This document shows positions 55,015-62,668 of a stretch of DNA of 64,000 nt, piece after piece (position 1 is the stretch's first letter; the number at the start of each line of letters is the position of its first letter). The translations under genes and the position numbers were made by a program. Where the stretch lies: the NCBI RefSeq assembly GCF_036227105.1, contig NZ_CP109434.1:501001-565000 (forward strand), in the 5' to 3' direction. A model generated the notes under the pieces. The model saw nothing but the letters and a program-made list of their open reading frames with translations. It did no database searches and was not told the DNA's origin. Origin of the DNA: Amycolatopsis sp. NBC_01488. GTDB taxonomy: Bacteria; Actinomycetota; Actinomycetes; Mycobacteriales; Pseudonocardiaceae.

Positions 55015-56382
55015 TTGAGCGACGATGTCACAGCAGTTGCACCAGACCTTCCGGCCGACTTCTGGGAACAGGCCGAGATACGGTCGCCGCTGCTGAGTCA
55101 GCACTTCGGGCGCTTCCTCCGCGCTTATCGATCCGCTCAGAGCCCGAAGGTCAAGCAGGCCGACCTAGCCGCCTGGCTCGGCATCACCCAGGGCCAGCTC
55201 AGCAAGCTCGAACGGTCCCCCGCTGCCATTCATGACCTGGTCAAGCTACAAAAATGGGCCGAAGCCCTACATGTGCCAAGTGATCTCTTGTGGTTCGGGA
55301 AGCCGCACGAAGAGGCTGGCCAGCCGGAAGCGACTTCGGCCAAGGCGACCGATCAAGAGCTGACGCACGTGCCCCGCCGCAACCTGCTGAAGGGCGCGGG
55401 TGTCTTGGCTGTTTCGGCCGCAAGCTCCGGATTGCTTGCGAATGCGCCATGGCAACGTCTGATGGATTCGGTCGAAAACGACCGTCCTGTTGATATGGCC
55501 ACCGTTCAGCTCATGCAAGACCGGACGGCGGACTTTCATGACAACGAACACACCGTTCCCGCGCGCCAGCTACTTGAAGGCTTGCTGCGCCACCGCACAG
55601 TGATATCCGCATTACTCACCAACGCTCGAACGGAAAACATCCGCAACGAACTTGTTCGCACTTTCGGCGAGACCGAAGCGCTCGTTGGATGGCTGCATTT
55701 CGACCTTGGGAATGCGAACGAAGCGGTACAGTCTTGGCGGAAGACACTGAAAATTGCCAAAGACTCAGGTGACGGCCCTTTGGCCGCGTGTGCGCTTTCC
55801 TACTGGAGCTACCTAGCATCCTCGCGAAACGACACCGTCCCGGCCGTACGGCTACTACAGCAGGCAGAAAGCTACGTGCCCGGAAACACAGCTCCGGCCA
55901 CCCGGTCGTGGGTAGCAGCGCGCGAGGCCGAGGAGCTGAGCCGTCTAGGCAATGAGACAGAGGCCATGCGCGCGCTCGAACGGGCTTTCACAGCGTTCGA
56001 CTTCGCACACCCGCGCACGGAGCGCCATTGGACAACGTTCTTCACGGCGAACAGGCTGGGAAGCCTCACGGTGTCGACCTACATGGGACTTCAGCACAAG
56101 GATGCTCCTGCCATCGCAGATTCCTTGCTTGCGTCCTTGCCGCCGACCGTTCGGAAGCAGCGCGCTTTAGCTCTCACCGACTTGACGACGCTTTGCGTCC
56201 GGGCGAACGACTACGACCGAGCGCGCGCACTGGTGGACGGCGCAATAGATTCAACGATCCGCACTGAAAGCAGCTTGTCACGACAGCGATTGCTCACGCT
56301 CTCTTCCGAGCTTGCGTCAGCGAAGAAGGGCAGCCCCGGAAACACCATTCGGGACAGGATTCGATCAGGCTTGCATCGGTAG
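55015..56382 (+). CDS. XRE regulator with helical (TPR-like) effector domain
   Basis: A 455-residue regulator. The helix-turn-helix is at residues about 28-75 (FLRAYRSAQSPKVKQADLAA, WLGITQGQLSKLERSP). A PRRNLLKGAGVLAVSAASSG segment resembling a twin-Arg signal core follows, common in this actinomycete family and not by itself proof of export. About 280 residues of helical repeats (LEGLLRHRTVISALLTNART; SWVAAREAEELSRLGNETEA) complete it. TTG 55015 has AGGGGGTG upstream and lies after a TACACT -10; GTG 54973 is the alternative. Lower GC than flanking genes. Confidence 0.82.
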   Translation: MSDDVTAVAPDLPADFWEQAEIRSPLLSQHFGRFLRAYRSAQSPKVKQADLAAWLGITQGQLSKLERSPAAIHDLVKLQKWAEALHVPSDLLWFGKPHEEAGQPEATSAKATDQELTHVPRRNLLKGAGVLAVSAASSGLLANAPWQRLMDSVENDRPVDMATVQLMQDRTADFHDNEHTVPARQLLEGLLRHRTVISALLTNARTENIRNELVRTFGETEALVGWLHFDLGNANEAVQSWRKTLKIAKDSGDGPLAACALSYWSYLASSRNDTVPAVRLLQQAESYVPGNTAPATRSWVAAREAEELSRLGNETEAMRALERAFTAFDFAHPRTERHWTTFFTANRLGSLTVSTYMGLQHKDAPAIADSLLASLPPTVRKQRALALTDLTTLCVRANDYDRARALVDGAIDSTIRTESSLSRQRLLTLSSELASAKKGSPGNTIRDRIRSGLHR

Positions 56383-56385
56383 CCG

Positions 56386-56712
56386 TTACGCTGGCCGAGT
56401 CTCGGCCGTCAGCCAAGCAAGGTAGTCTTCGCTACCGGTTTCGATCGGCTGCGCGACGATGTCGGGCACGTCGTAATGGTGATTCTCTTTGATGTGAGCG
56501 AAAAGCAGGTCAAGCCGGTCACCGTCAGTCTTGACCAGGCACTGCCACTCCTGCTCATCATGAATGCTGCCTTGCCAGCGGTAGAAACTCCGGACCGGCC
56601 CGGTCACCTGAGCACATGCACCGAGACGCGCCTCTACGATGCCGCGAGCTAGCCGCGCTGCGTCATCTGCGCTGTCCGTCATCGTGACGACCGTGTAGTA
56701 GCTCCGCGACAA
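56386..56712 (-). CDS. cutA: CutA1-type divalent-cation tolerance protein
   Basis: A 108-residue CutA homologue. It shows RLARGIVEARLGACAQVTGP, VRSFYRWQGSIHDEQEWQCL and VPDIVAQPIETGSEDYLAWL, the near-invariant family segments. CutA forms a very stable trimer; its link to copper tolerance is debated. It is cargo in this element, convergent with the XRE-TPR regulator, three bases apart. It probably has its own promoter to the right. Confidence 0.93.
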   Translation of the reverse strand: MSRSYYTVVTMTDSADDAARLARGIVEARLGACAQVTGPVRSFYRWQGSIHDEQEWQCLVKTDGDRLDLLFAHIKENHHYDVPDIVAQPIETGSEDYLAWLTAETRPA

Positions 56713-56779
56713 CGTGTCCTCCTCCGGTCCGCACCTGCCCAGCCAAGTTTACTGCCGAATTTGGCTCTATGGGATCAAG

Positions 56780-56798
56780 GCGCCGCCTGCGGCGGCGC
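56780..56798. terminator. GC hairpin gcgccgcc-tgc-ggcggcgc
   Basis: A perfect 8-bp stem with a 3-base loop lies about 70 bases upstream of cutA and close to the end of the opposing coiled-coil ORF. It probably ends that transcript. Confidence 0.55.
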
Positions 56799-56805
56799 GT
56801 ACAGG

Positions 56806-57210
56806 TCACCTTGCGTACGTCGGACGCCGCCCTTGGCGGACCGGCCTCCCGCTCCGCTCCGGCCGGCCGCCGGGCGCGCCCGCCGACGACTCGGCACCCA
56901 TACGCGCGCCGCCGCCACACTGAACGCAAGACTCATTCGGCACCACTCGCTGTTCCGCTCGACCAGAAGCGACGCGACGCTGCTCAGCTACCCGCAACGC
57001 CGCCTCAGCTCGGCTTAGTCGTGCCTGCGCACGGTCAAGCGCTTCCCCAGCGGCCTTGAGCCGTCGATGCGCCTGTTCGACGTGCAACCAAGACTCAAAC
57101 TTCAGGTGCTGGCCCAAGGCGTCCAACCGAACTCGCTCGGAAGACGCCCTGCTTGCGCGCTCATCCAGATCGTTGTCACGCCCGTCGGGCAGTTCTTCGT
57201 GTTCGTCCAT
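56806..57210 (-). CDS. Possible coiled-coil protein, 134 residues
   Basis: An ORF from ATG 57210 with a strongly charged, heptad-like middle (HRRLKAAGEALDRAQARLSR, AEAALRVAEQRRVASGRAEQ). A CVQCGGG motif and a glycine/arginine tail follow. The coiled coil is convincing as protein but the tail is low-complexity and no strong ribosome site is visible. It could be a real AICE gene or chance. The remaining 57211-57614 shows nothing I can support. Confidence 0.4.
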   Translation of the reverse strand: MDEHEELPDGRDNDLDERASRASSERVRLDALGQHLKFESWLHVEQAHRRLKAAGEALDRAQARLSRAEAALRVAEQRRVASGRAEQRVVPNESCVQCGGGARMGAESSAGAPGGRPERSGRPVRQGRRPTYAR

Positions 57211-57614
57211 GTCGTCCCGAGGCCCGTGGTGACCGCTCCTCGCGAGCGATCGTTTAACACCGGGCCGCCGCCATCAAGGGCGCCTACGGCGTCGCTGCGC
57301 GATGAGCTAAAGCTCCCCCTTGACAACGACGACCCGGCGCTAACTTGCCGCAGGGACGAGGAGGACGGGGGCGGTAAGCCACCACCGCACCAGTACCCGG
57401 GCTACGACAGACTCCCGGCTGCTGGCTGAACCGGGCCGCCTGCCGCTCTTCGCCTACCCGCACTGTCGACGCGTAAACGTTCACTCCGAATTTTCGCCTG
57501 ACACTTTCCGAAAGGAAGCAGCCGTGCCCGTGCCCAGCCGCCGACTCAGCCCGAACCAAACCGCTTTGTTCAGTTGCTACGAACTCACCCTCTGGACCGA
57601 GCAGGGCCGGGCCG

Positions 57615-57636
57615 CCAGGCCGTCACCAGGCCGTCA
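57615..57636. repeat. Right copy of 22-bp direct repeat (candidate integrase arm site)
   Basis: CCAGGCCGTCA twice in tandem, identical to 47965-47986. It lies 101 bp inside the right core. In the excised circle the two copies would flank the joined core, the layout of arm-type integrase sites in an attP. Confidence 0.75.
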
Positions 57637-57734
57637 AACGATCGGACCGGACCGGACCCAACCGGACGCAACAAGCACAAAGCAGCAGGTCAGCGGCACG
57701 TCACGCCGCCGACCCGCTGCTAGAACGCGCAAGC

Positions 57735-57753
57735 TCGCAGAACGAGATCTTCT
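57735..57753. repeat. attR core
   Basis: TCgCAGAACGAGATCtTCT; 57738-57749 is identical to 47890-47901. The GH18 reading frame resumes through it as SQNEIFYQ. Confidence 0.85.
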
Positions 57754-57929
57754 ACCAGAAGGACGCGAAGGCGCTGGTGGCGTTCGCGAAGACCGTCCAC
57801 CTGGGCATGCTGTCGTTCTGGGAGGCCGGTCGCGACGCCAACGCGTGCACCGGCGCGCTGTACAAGTGCACCAACGTGCCGCAGTCGAAGTACGAGTTCG
57901 CGAAGATCTTCGCGGGCTACACCGGCTGA
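57735..57929 (+). pseudogene. GH18 chitinase, 3' part
   Basis: 64 codons without their own start: SQNEIFYQKDAKALVAFAKT, VHLGMLSFWEAGRDANACTG, ALYKCTNVPQSKYEFAKIFA, GYTG, stop. This is the end of the chitinase whose first 261 codons end at 47901. LSFWEAGRD is the last barrel strand with the conserved substrate-binding Trp, and two cysteines follow. The frame is undamaged, so precise excision of the element would restore a full-length gene of about 324 codons. Confidence 0.92.
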
Positions 57930-57930
57930 G

Positions 57931-58776
57931 TCACCACCGGGCGGCGTCCGCGAGCAGTGCGTCCCGCACCGCCGCGGGCCCCGCCCGGCAGGGCTCGGCG
58001 CGAGTGACCACGAACAGCGTGTTGATCGGCGGCTCCTCCGGGTCCAGCAACGCGATCACCGAGCCGGAAGCCAGCTCGGCCGCGCACAGGTACCGCGGGA
58101 GCACGCTGACGCCGAACCCGGCCAGCACGCACGTCAGGACGCCGCGCAGGTCGGGGACCACCACCGCGGGTCCGGCCGGTGGCCGCACGCCCAGCACCGA
58201 ACGCCAGTACCGGCGGATGATCGGCAGGTCTTCGGCGTAGGCCACGAGCGGCGCGGTACGGGGGTCACCGGAGAAGCCGCGGGGGCCGACCAGGACGAAC
58301 TCCTCGTCCGTCAGCGGCGACGCCGTGAGACCGCGGCCGCGCGGCCGGATCGTCGAGAGGACCAGGTCGAACCGGCGCTGAGAGAGGCCTGCCAGAAGGT
58401 CGTCGGCCAGGCCGAACGTCACTCGCAACCGCAAGCCCGCCGCGACCAGGCCGGACAAAGCGGGCAGGACCCGGAGTGTGGTCAGCTCGGCAGGGCCGGC
58501 CAGGTGGACGGGCGCGGCGAAGGGATCGGACGGGCCGAGGACGACGTCGGAAAGCGCGTCGACGTGCGGAGCGACTCGCGCGGCCAGCTCGTCGGCCGCC
58601 GGGGTCGGGGTGACGCCGCGGGCGCGCCGGACGAACAGCTGCCGGCCGAGCTCTTCTTCGAGGGCTCTGACCTGCGCGGTCACCGTCGGCTGGGACAAGC
58701 CCAGCGACGGCGCCGCGCCGGTCAGCGATCCTGCCCGGTAGACGGCCAGGAACGTCCTCAGCAGATCGAGGTCCAG
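57931..58776 (-). CDS. LysR family transcriptional regulator (probable CTG start)
   Basis: A LysR regulator of about 281 residues. The helix-turn-helix is DLDLLRTFLAVYRAGSLTGA with LGLSQPTVTAQVRALEEELG. RLFVRRARGVTPT follows, then the periplasmic-binding-like effector domain (LPALSGLVAAGLRLRVTFGL; LPIIRRYWRSVLG; ISVLPRYL-type end). No ATG/GTG/TTG gives a complete HTH. CTG 58776, two bases after the DUF427 stop and with GAGGA upstream, does. TTG 58698 would delete half the HTH. Coupled to the DUF427 gene. Confidence 0.85.
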   Translation of the reverse strand: MDLDLLRTFLAVYRAGSLTGAAPSLGLSQPTVTAQVRALEEELGRQLFVRRARGVTPTPAADELAARVAPHVDALSDVVLGPSDPFAAPVHLAGPAELTTLRVLPALSGLVAAGLRLRVTFGLADDLLAGLSQRRFDLVLSTIRPRGRGLTASPLTDEEFVLVGPRGFSGDPRTAPLVAYAEDLPIIRRYWRSVLGVRPPAGPAVVVPDLRGVLTCVLAGFGVSVLPRYLCAAELASGSVIALLDPEEPPINTLFVVTRAEPCRAGPAAVRDALLADAARW

Positions 58777-58777
58777 G

Positions 58778-59158
58778 TCAGTCCTCGACCAGTTCGATCG
58801 AGTCCACGACGTTCGGGTAGAACGCGACGTGGTCCTTGATCGGCGCGACCGCGTCGTACGGCTTCTCGTACGTCCAGACCGCGTTTTCGCCCTTCACGTC
58901 ACCGGCGTTCAGGCTGTAATAGGCGCTCTCGCCCTTGTACGGGCAGTACGTCTCGTGGTCGGTCCGCTCCAGGACGCCGAAGTCGACGTCCTCGCGCGGG
59001 ATGTACTGCACCGCCGGGTACGACGCCTCCTGCAGGGTGAGCGCGTTGCGGCTGTCGGCCACCACGCGCCCGCCCGCCTTGACCACCACGCGCGCCTTGG
59101 TCGGCTCGACGGTGATCGGGTGGTCCGGGCCCGGTACCAGCACCTTCTTCTCCGGCAT
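58778..59158 (-). CDS. DUF427 family protein
   Basis: A 126-residue DUF427 (beta-tent fold) protein with DHPITVEPTKARVVVKAGGR, VADSRNALTLQEASYPAVQY, IPREDVDF and the hallmark TYCPYKGESAYYSL. WTYEKPYDAVAPIKDHVAFY ends the domain. Function is unknown for the family. ATG 59158 follows GAGGAGCTGAC. It is the first gene of a pair with a LysR regulator. Confidence 0.9.
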   Translation of the reverse strand: MPEKKVLVPGPDHPITVEPTKARVVVKAGGRVVADSRNALTLQEASYPAVQYIPREDVDFGVLERTDHETYCPYKGESAYYSLNAGDVKGENAVWTYEKPYDAVAPIKDHVAFYPNVVDSIELVED

Positions 59159-59221
59159 GTCAGCTCCTCGAGAAAGTTCGCTTACCAGGAGCAGCACTGC
59201 GGGCCCGGCCGTTATTCCGGC

Positions 59222-59690
59222 TCAGGGCAGGTAGTACATCGGGTTCGGCAGCTTCGTCGGGTGCAGCGCGTAGCCGCCCTCGAGATCGCTGAACTGGTCG
59301 CCGACGTTCAGCACGATCTTCGCGCCGGTCGCCTCGATGTGCGCCCGCGTAGGTGACCTCGGACGTGTCGTCGACGTCGAGCACGATCGCCGGTTCTTCA
59401 CCCGGCCCAGCTGCTGCTGGAGAAAGCGCTTCGCGTCGGAGACGACCCGGTTGCTGTCCTTCACGAACTGGCTGGTGTCCGAGTAGTGGTGCTTGCCCGC
59501 AGCGTCGAGGTAGTCGCCGTAGTACGCCTTGACGTCCAGCTTGACCCGGCCGATGTTGGCCGGTTCCTTCGCGCGGGCAGCCGTCGCGTCGTCCGAGCCG
59601 GCGAGCGCGGTGGCCCCCGAGGCGCGGTGGCGCCGATGGCCGCCGCGGCGGCGAGCTTGACGAGACGTTCACCTGGAGTTCCACCCTTCG
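59222..59690 (-). pseudogene. Broken HAD-family (class B-like) acid phosphatase
   Basis: Pieces in different frames spell a secreted HAD acid phosphatase: VKLDVKAYYGDYLDAAGKHH, YSDTSQFVKDSNRVVSDAKR, the catalytic region AIVLDVDDTSEVTY and the C-terminal AHIEATGAKIVLNVGDQFSD, LEGGYALHPTKLPNPMYYLP. A one-base loss in the run before AIVLDVDD shifts the frame. Directly after SEVTY about 100 residues of the middle are missing. The N-terminal signal region is also out of frame. It cannot make an active enzyme. Confidence 0.85.
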
Positions 59691-59701
59691 AAAGTTCCCG
59701 T

Positions 59702-60862
59702 TCACCTTTCGGCGCGGCAGAGGAACGCGACCGGCGAACGCCCGATCCGCGTCAGCACCACCGAAGCTTCCGCGTCACCACGGGGTTTCAGCCGCCGCCG
59801 CAGCGCGTCCGGATCGACGTCGAGGCCGCGCACGAGGATCTCCAGCCGCCCGACGTCGTGTCGCTTGAGGACGGCTTTCAGTGACTTTTCGCTGTAGGGA
59901 CCGTGCTCCAGGACACGGAAGGCCCGCACGCCCGGTGGCGGGGTGTCGCCGGTCAGGTACGCGATGCGTTCGTCCAGCTGCCACAGCCCGTGGCGGGCCG
60001 CGTAGTGGCGGACCAGCCCGGCGCGGACCACGGCGCCGTCCGGGTCGACGATCCACTCCCCTGGCTCGCGCGTGGGCAGCTCGTCCGGTTCCGCGTCGGT
60101 GACCGTCCACTGTGTCCCCTCGGAACGCAGCACCGTCGCACGCCGGGTGACGCCGGTGCCCAGCCCGCGCCAAAGGCAGGACTCGCGGACCTGGCCGTCG
60201 AGCGACACCAGCTCGACCTCGTCGGCCCACGGCGTCAGCGCGAAGTCGAGGCCGGGCGCGCACTTCACGGACAGCGCGCGGCCCGGGTAGGCGTCGACCA
60301 GCCCGTCCAGTGGCGGGGCGAAGTCCGCAGGCTTCCACGCTCGCCGTCCGGCAGAGTCACGGCGAGCGGGATCCGCGACGACGACCGCGGCACGGCTCAC
60401 CGGGCGCAGCGCGTCGGCGCGGACCAGTCCGAACGCGACACCCGCCGCGGTTCCGTTGTGCCGAGCCATCTCCAGCCGCACCGGGTCCAGGTCGGACCCG
60501 AGCGCGCGCCGCGCCACCCGCGCGATTTCGACGAGATCGGCGCCGACGGAACACGTGACGTCGTGGACGTCGAGCCCGGCCAGCCGGGCCGCTCGGTGGC
60601 GCGCGACGGACGTGGCGCTCGCCTGCTGGAGCGCGTCCGAGGTGAACAGCCAGCCAGTCGCGTCCACTTTGGACACCGCTTTCCGGCGCAGCAGCACGGT
60701 TTCCAGGACGGCCGCCGCGTGCTCGTCACCCACCAGACGGCGGACGGCGGCGACGGAGGCGATCCGGTCGGTCAGCGGCAACGAAGAAACCTCGGCGAGC
60801 GCCGCCTTCCCCGCGCCGGAGCGCAGGTAGGCGACGTCGCCGAGGCTGAACGAATAGCCCAA
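59702..60862 (-). CDS. THUMP-like class I methyltransferase (Rv3037c-like)
   Basis: A 386-residue protein. The N-terminal helical part leads into a Rossmann domain with VHDVTCSVGADLVEIARVAR, GSDLDPVRLEMARHN and VVVADPARRDSAGR (an NPP-like DPAR motif). A THUMP-like C-terminal domain (VLEHGPYSEKSLKAVLKRHD) follows. Such proteins may be RNA methyltransferases, although the Rv3037c homologue lies in the methylglucose-polysaccharide region. TTG 60862 is one base after the stop of the upstream gene. Confidence 0.82.
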   Translation of the reverse strand: MGYSFSLGDVAYLRSGAGKAALAEVSSLPLTDRIASVAAVRRLVGDEHAAAVLETVLLRRKAVSKVDATGWLFTSDALQQASATSVARHRAARLAGLDVHDVTCSVGADLVEIARVARRALGSDLDPVRLEMARHNGTAAGVAFGLVRADALRPVSRAAVVVADPARRDSAGRRAWKPADFAPPLDGLVDAYPGRALSVKCAPGLDFALTPWADEVELVSLDGQVRESCLWRGLGTGVTRRATVLRSEGTQWTVTDAEPDELPTREPGEWIVDPDGAVVRAGLVRHYAARHGLWQLDERIAYLTGDTPPPGVRAFRVLEHGPYSEKSLKAVLKRHDVGRLEILVRGLDVDPDALRRRLKPRGDAEASVVLTRIGRSPVAFLCRAER

Positions 60863-60863
60863 T

Positions 60864-61829
60864 TCAGGACGGCCGCTTGGTCCCGGTGATCATCACGTTG
60901 TAGAACAGCTCGCGCGGCAGGATCTTCGCGAGGACCTTCTTGTCCACAGCGGACAGCCGCAGCCAGAGGCGGTAGGCGAACATCCGCCAGCGCACGGTCA
61001 GCTTCTCGGCGGGCACGGCGGCCTCGAACGTCCGGATCGGCCAGCCCGCGAGCGCGGCGGCGAACTCCTCCGTGACGGCGTGGACGTCCTGGGCGCCGGC
61101 CCCGCGGGCCCAGGACTCCAGCTCCGACGGGTCGAAGGTGTGGATGTCGACCACGGCTTCCAGCGCGGCGGCCCGCGAAGACTCGTCCAATTCGGACTGC
61201 GGACGGCGCCAGCCGCTCAGCACGGGCAGCTTCGTCACGCGAGTCGTCAGGAACCAGGTGAACTGGCCGAGCTTGCGGGCGTAGAAGTCGCCGATCTTCG
61301 TCGGCTCGCCGGCGAAGACGAACCGGCCGCCCGGCTTGAGCACGCGCAGCACCTCGCGGAACGCCGCCTGGACGTCCGGGATGTGGTGCAGCACCGCGTG
61401 CCCGACCACGAGGTCGAACGTGTTGTCGTCGTACGGGATGCGCTCGGCGTCGGCGACGCGGCCGTCGACGTCGAGGCCGAGCTTCTCGGCGTTGCGCAGC
61501 GCAACCTGCACCATGCCGGGCGAGAGGTCGGTGACCGAGCCCTTCTTGGCGACGCCGCCCTGCATGAGGTTCAGCAGGAAGAACCCGGTGCCGCTGCCGA
61601 GTTCCATCGCGTGCTGGTAGGGCTGGCCGTCCTCGCCCGCGACGGCGTTGAACACGTCGGTGGCGTAGGAGATGCAGCGCTCGTCGTACGAGATCGACCA
61701 CTTCTCGTCGTAGGTGCCGGCTTCCCAGTCGTGGTAGAGCACGTTCGCCAGCTTCGGGTCGGCGTAGGCCGCCTGGACCTCTTCGGCGGTGGCGTGCGGG
61801 TTCGGGGCCGGGTCGTTCACGTCGGTCAA
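60864..61829 (-). CDS. SAM-dependent methyltransferase (Rv3038c-like)
   Basis: A 321-residue class I methyltransferase. The SAM site is AMELGSGTGFFLLNLMQGG, motif II TDLSPGMVQ, and HAVLHHIPDVQAAFREVLRV LKPGGRF the post-motifs. The C-terminal 120 residues (RMFAYRLWLRLSAVDKKVLA) are characteristic of this actinobacterial group. It sits in a block of four minus-strand genes matching Rv3037c-Rv3041c. A role in methylating a sugar of the polysaccharide is possible but unproven. ATG 61829. Confidence 0.85.
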   Translation of the reverse strand: MTDVNDPAPNPHATAEEVQAAYADPKLANVLYHDWEAGTYDEKWSISYDERCISYATDVFNAVAGEDGQPYQHAMELGSGTGFFLLNLMQGGVAKKGSVTDLSPGMVQVALRNAEKLGLDVDGRVADAERIPYDDNTFDLVVGHAVLHHIPDVQAAFREVLRVLKPGGRFVFAGEPTKIGDFYARKLGQFTWFLTTRVTKLPVLSGWRRPQSELDESSRAAALEAVVDIHTFDPSELESWARGAGAQDVHAVTEEFAAALAGWPIRTFEAAVPAEKLTVRWRMFAYRLWLRLSAVDKKVLAKILPRELFYNVMITGTKRPS

Positions 61830-61833
61830 GGCG

Positions 61834-62613
61834 TCATTTCCCTTCGAAAGTGGCCTTGCCGGGCCCGTTTTCGATGAACGACTTCATGCCGTTCCGCTGG
61901 TCTTCGGTCGCCCACAGCGCGGCGAACAGGTGCGATTCGAGCTTGAGCCCGCTCGCCAGGTCGGTGTCGAGGCCGCCGTCGATGGCCGCCTTCGCCGCGC
62001 GCAGCGCGACCGCCGGGCCGTTCGCGAACTGCGACGCCCATTTGTGCGCGGCCGCGTAGACGTCGTCGGGGGCGACGACCTCGTCGACGATGCCCAGCCG
62101 CAGCGCCTCTTCGGCCTTGACGAACCGTCCGGTGTAGACGATGTCCTTGGTCTTGCTCGGGCCGATCAGCCGGGCGAGACGCTGGGTGCCGCCCGCGCCG
62201 GGGATGACGCCGAGCTGGATCTCGGGCTGGCCGACCTTGACGTTGTCGCCGGCGACCCGGCGGTCCGCGGTCAGCGCCAGCTCGAGGCCGCCGCCGAGGG
62301 CGTAGCCGGTGATGGCCGCGACGACCGGCTTCGGGATGTTCGCGATGGCCGCGAGGGTGCCGGTGAGGGTGGCGCCGAACTTCGCGATCTCGGGGTAGGT
62401 GCGGCTGGCCATCTCCTTGATGTCCGCGCCGCCCGCGAAGGTCTTCTCGCCGCCGTAGAGGATGACCGCGCGGACGTCGTCACGCTCGGTGGCCTCCTTC
62501 GCCAGCTCGGCGAGTTCGGCGGTGACCTGGGCGTTCAGCGCGTTGACCGGCGGCCGGTCGAGCCGGATCGTGCCGACCCCGTCCTTGACCTCGAGGGTTA
62601 CGAACTCTCCCAC
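61834..62613 (-). CDS. Enoyl-CoA hydratase (EchA17-like)
   Basis: A 259-residue crotonase-fold enzyme. FAGGADIKEMA holds the first oxyanion position, AAITGYALGGGLELALTADRR the second, and PEIQLGVIPGAGGTQRLARL has the catalytic Glu region. Hydration of 2-enoyl-CoA in fatty-acid degradation is expected. It resembles echA17 by synteny. ATG 62613 follows GAGGAGGAGTG. The methyltransferase gene starts four bases after its stop. Confidence 0.93.
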   Translation of the reverse strand: MGEFVTLEVKDGVGTIRLDRPPVNALNAQVTAELAELAKEATERDDVRAVILYGGEKTFAGGADIKEMASRTYPEIAKFGATLTGTLAAIANIPKPVVAAITGYALGGGLELALTADRRVAGDNVKVGQPEIQLGVIPGAGGTQRLARLIGPSKTKDIVYTGRFVKAEEALRLGIVDEVVAPDDVYAAAHKWASQFANGPAVALRAAKAAIDGGLDTDLASGLKLESHLFAALWATEDQRNGMKSFIENGPGKATFEGK

Positions 62614-62668
62614 GCCACTCCTCCTCGTTGAACAGGTGCCAGCAGGCTACCGGCCAGTAAGCGCCAGC

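Larger units (their letters stand above)
47890..57749. mobile_element. Integrated pSAM2-type AICE, about 9.9 kb
   Basis: The segment between the duplicated 12-bp cores holds a tyrosine integrase at its left end, then xis, rep, an FtsK/TraB-like translocase and a Pra-like activator. These are the defining modules of actinomycete integrative and conjugative elements of the pSAM2 group: single-protein double-stranded DNA transfer and rolling-circle-type replication after excision. The insertion splits a GH18 chitinase gene in frame. The two halves are contiguous when 47902-57749 is removed, which fixes both boundaries. Part of the segment (54.6-56.4 kb) has visibly lower GC than its surroundings. 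Confidence 0.93.

Noticed and set aside
47880..57760. A tRNA gene as AICE attachment site
   Set aside because: No cloverleaf-like sequence or CCA-type 3' end is present at either junction; the duplicated core is inside chitinase codons.
57524..58240. ORF starting GTG 57524 with a GAAAGGAAG site, running across attR
   Set aside because: It crosses the junction core into a wrong frame of the chitinase remnant and turns arginine-rich. Only its first 27 codons look protein-like, so a short AICE gene cannot be excluded, but I cannot support an end.
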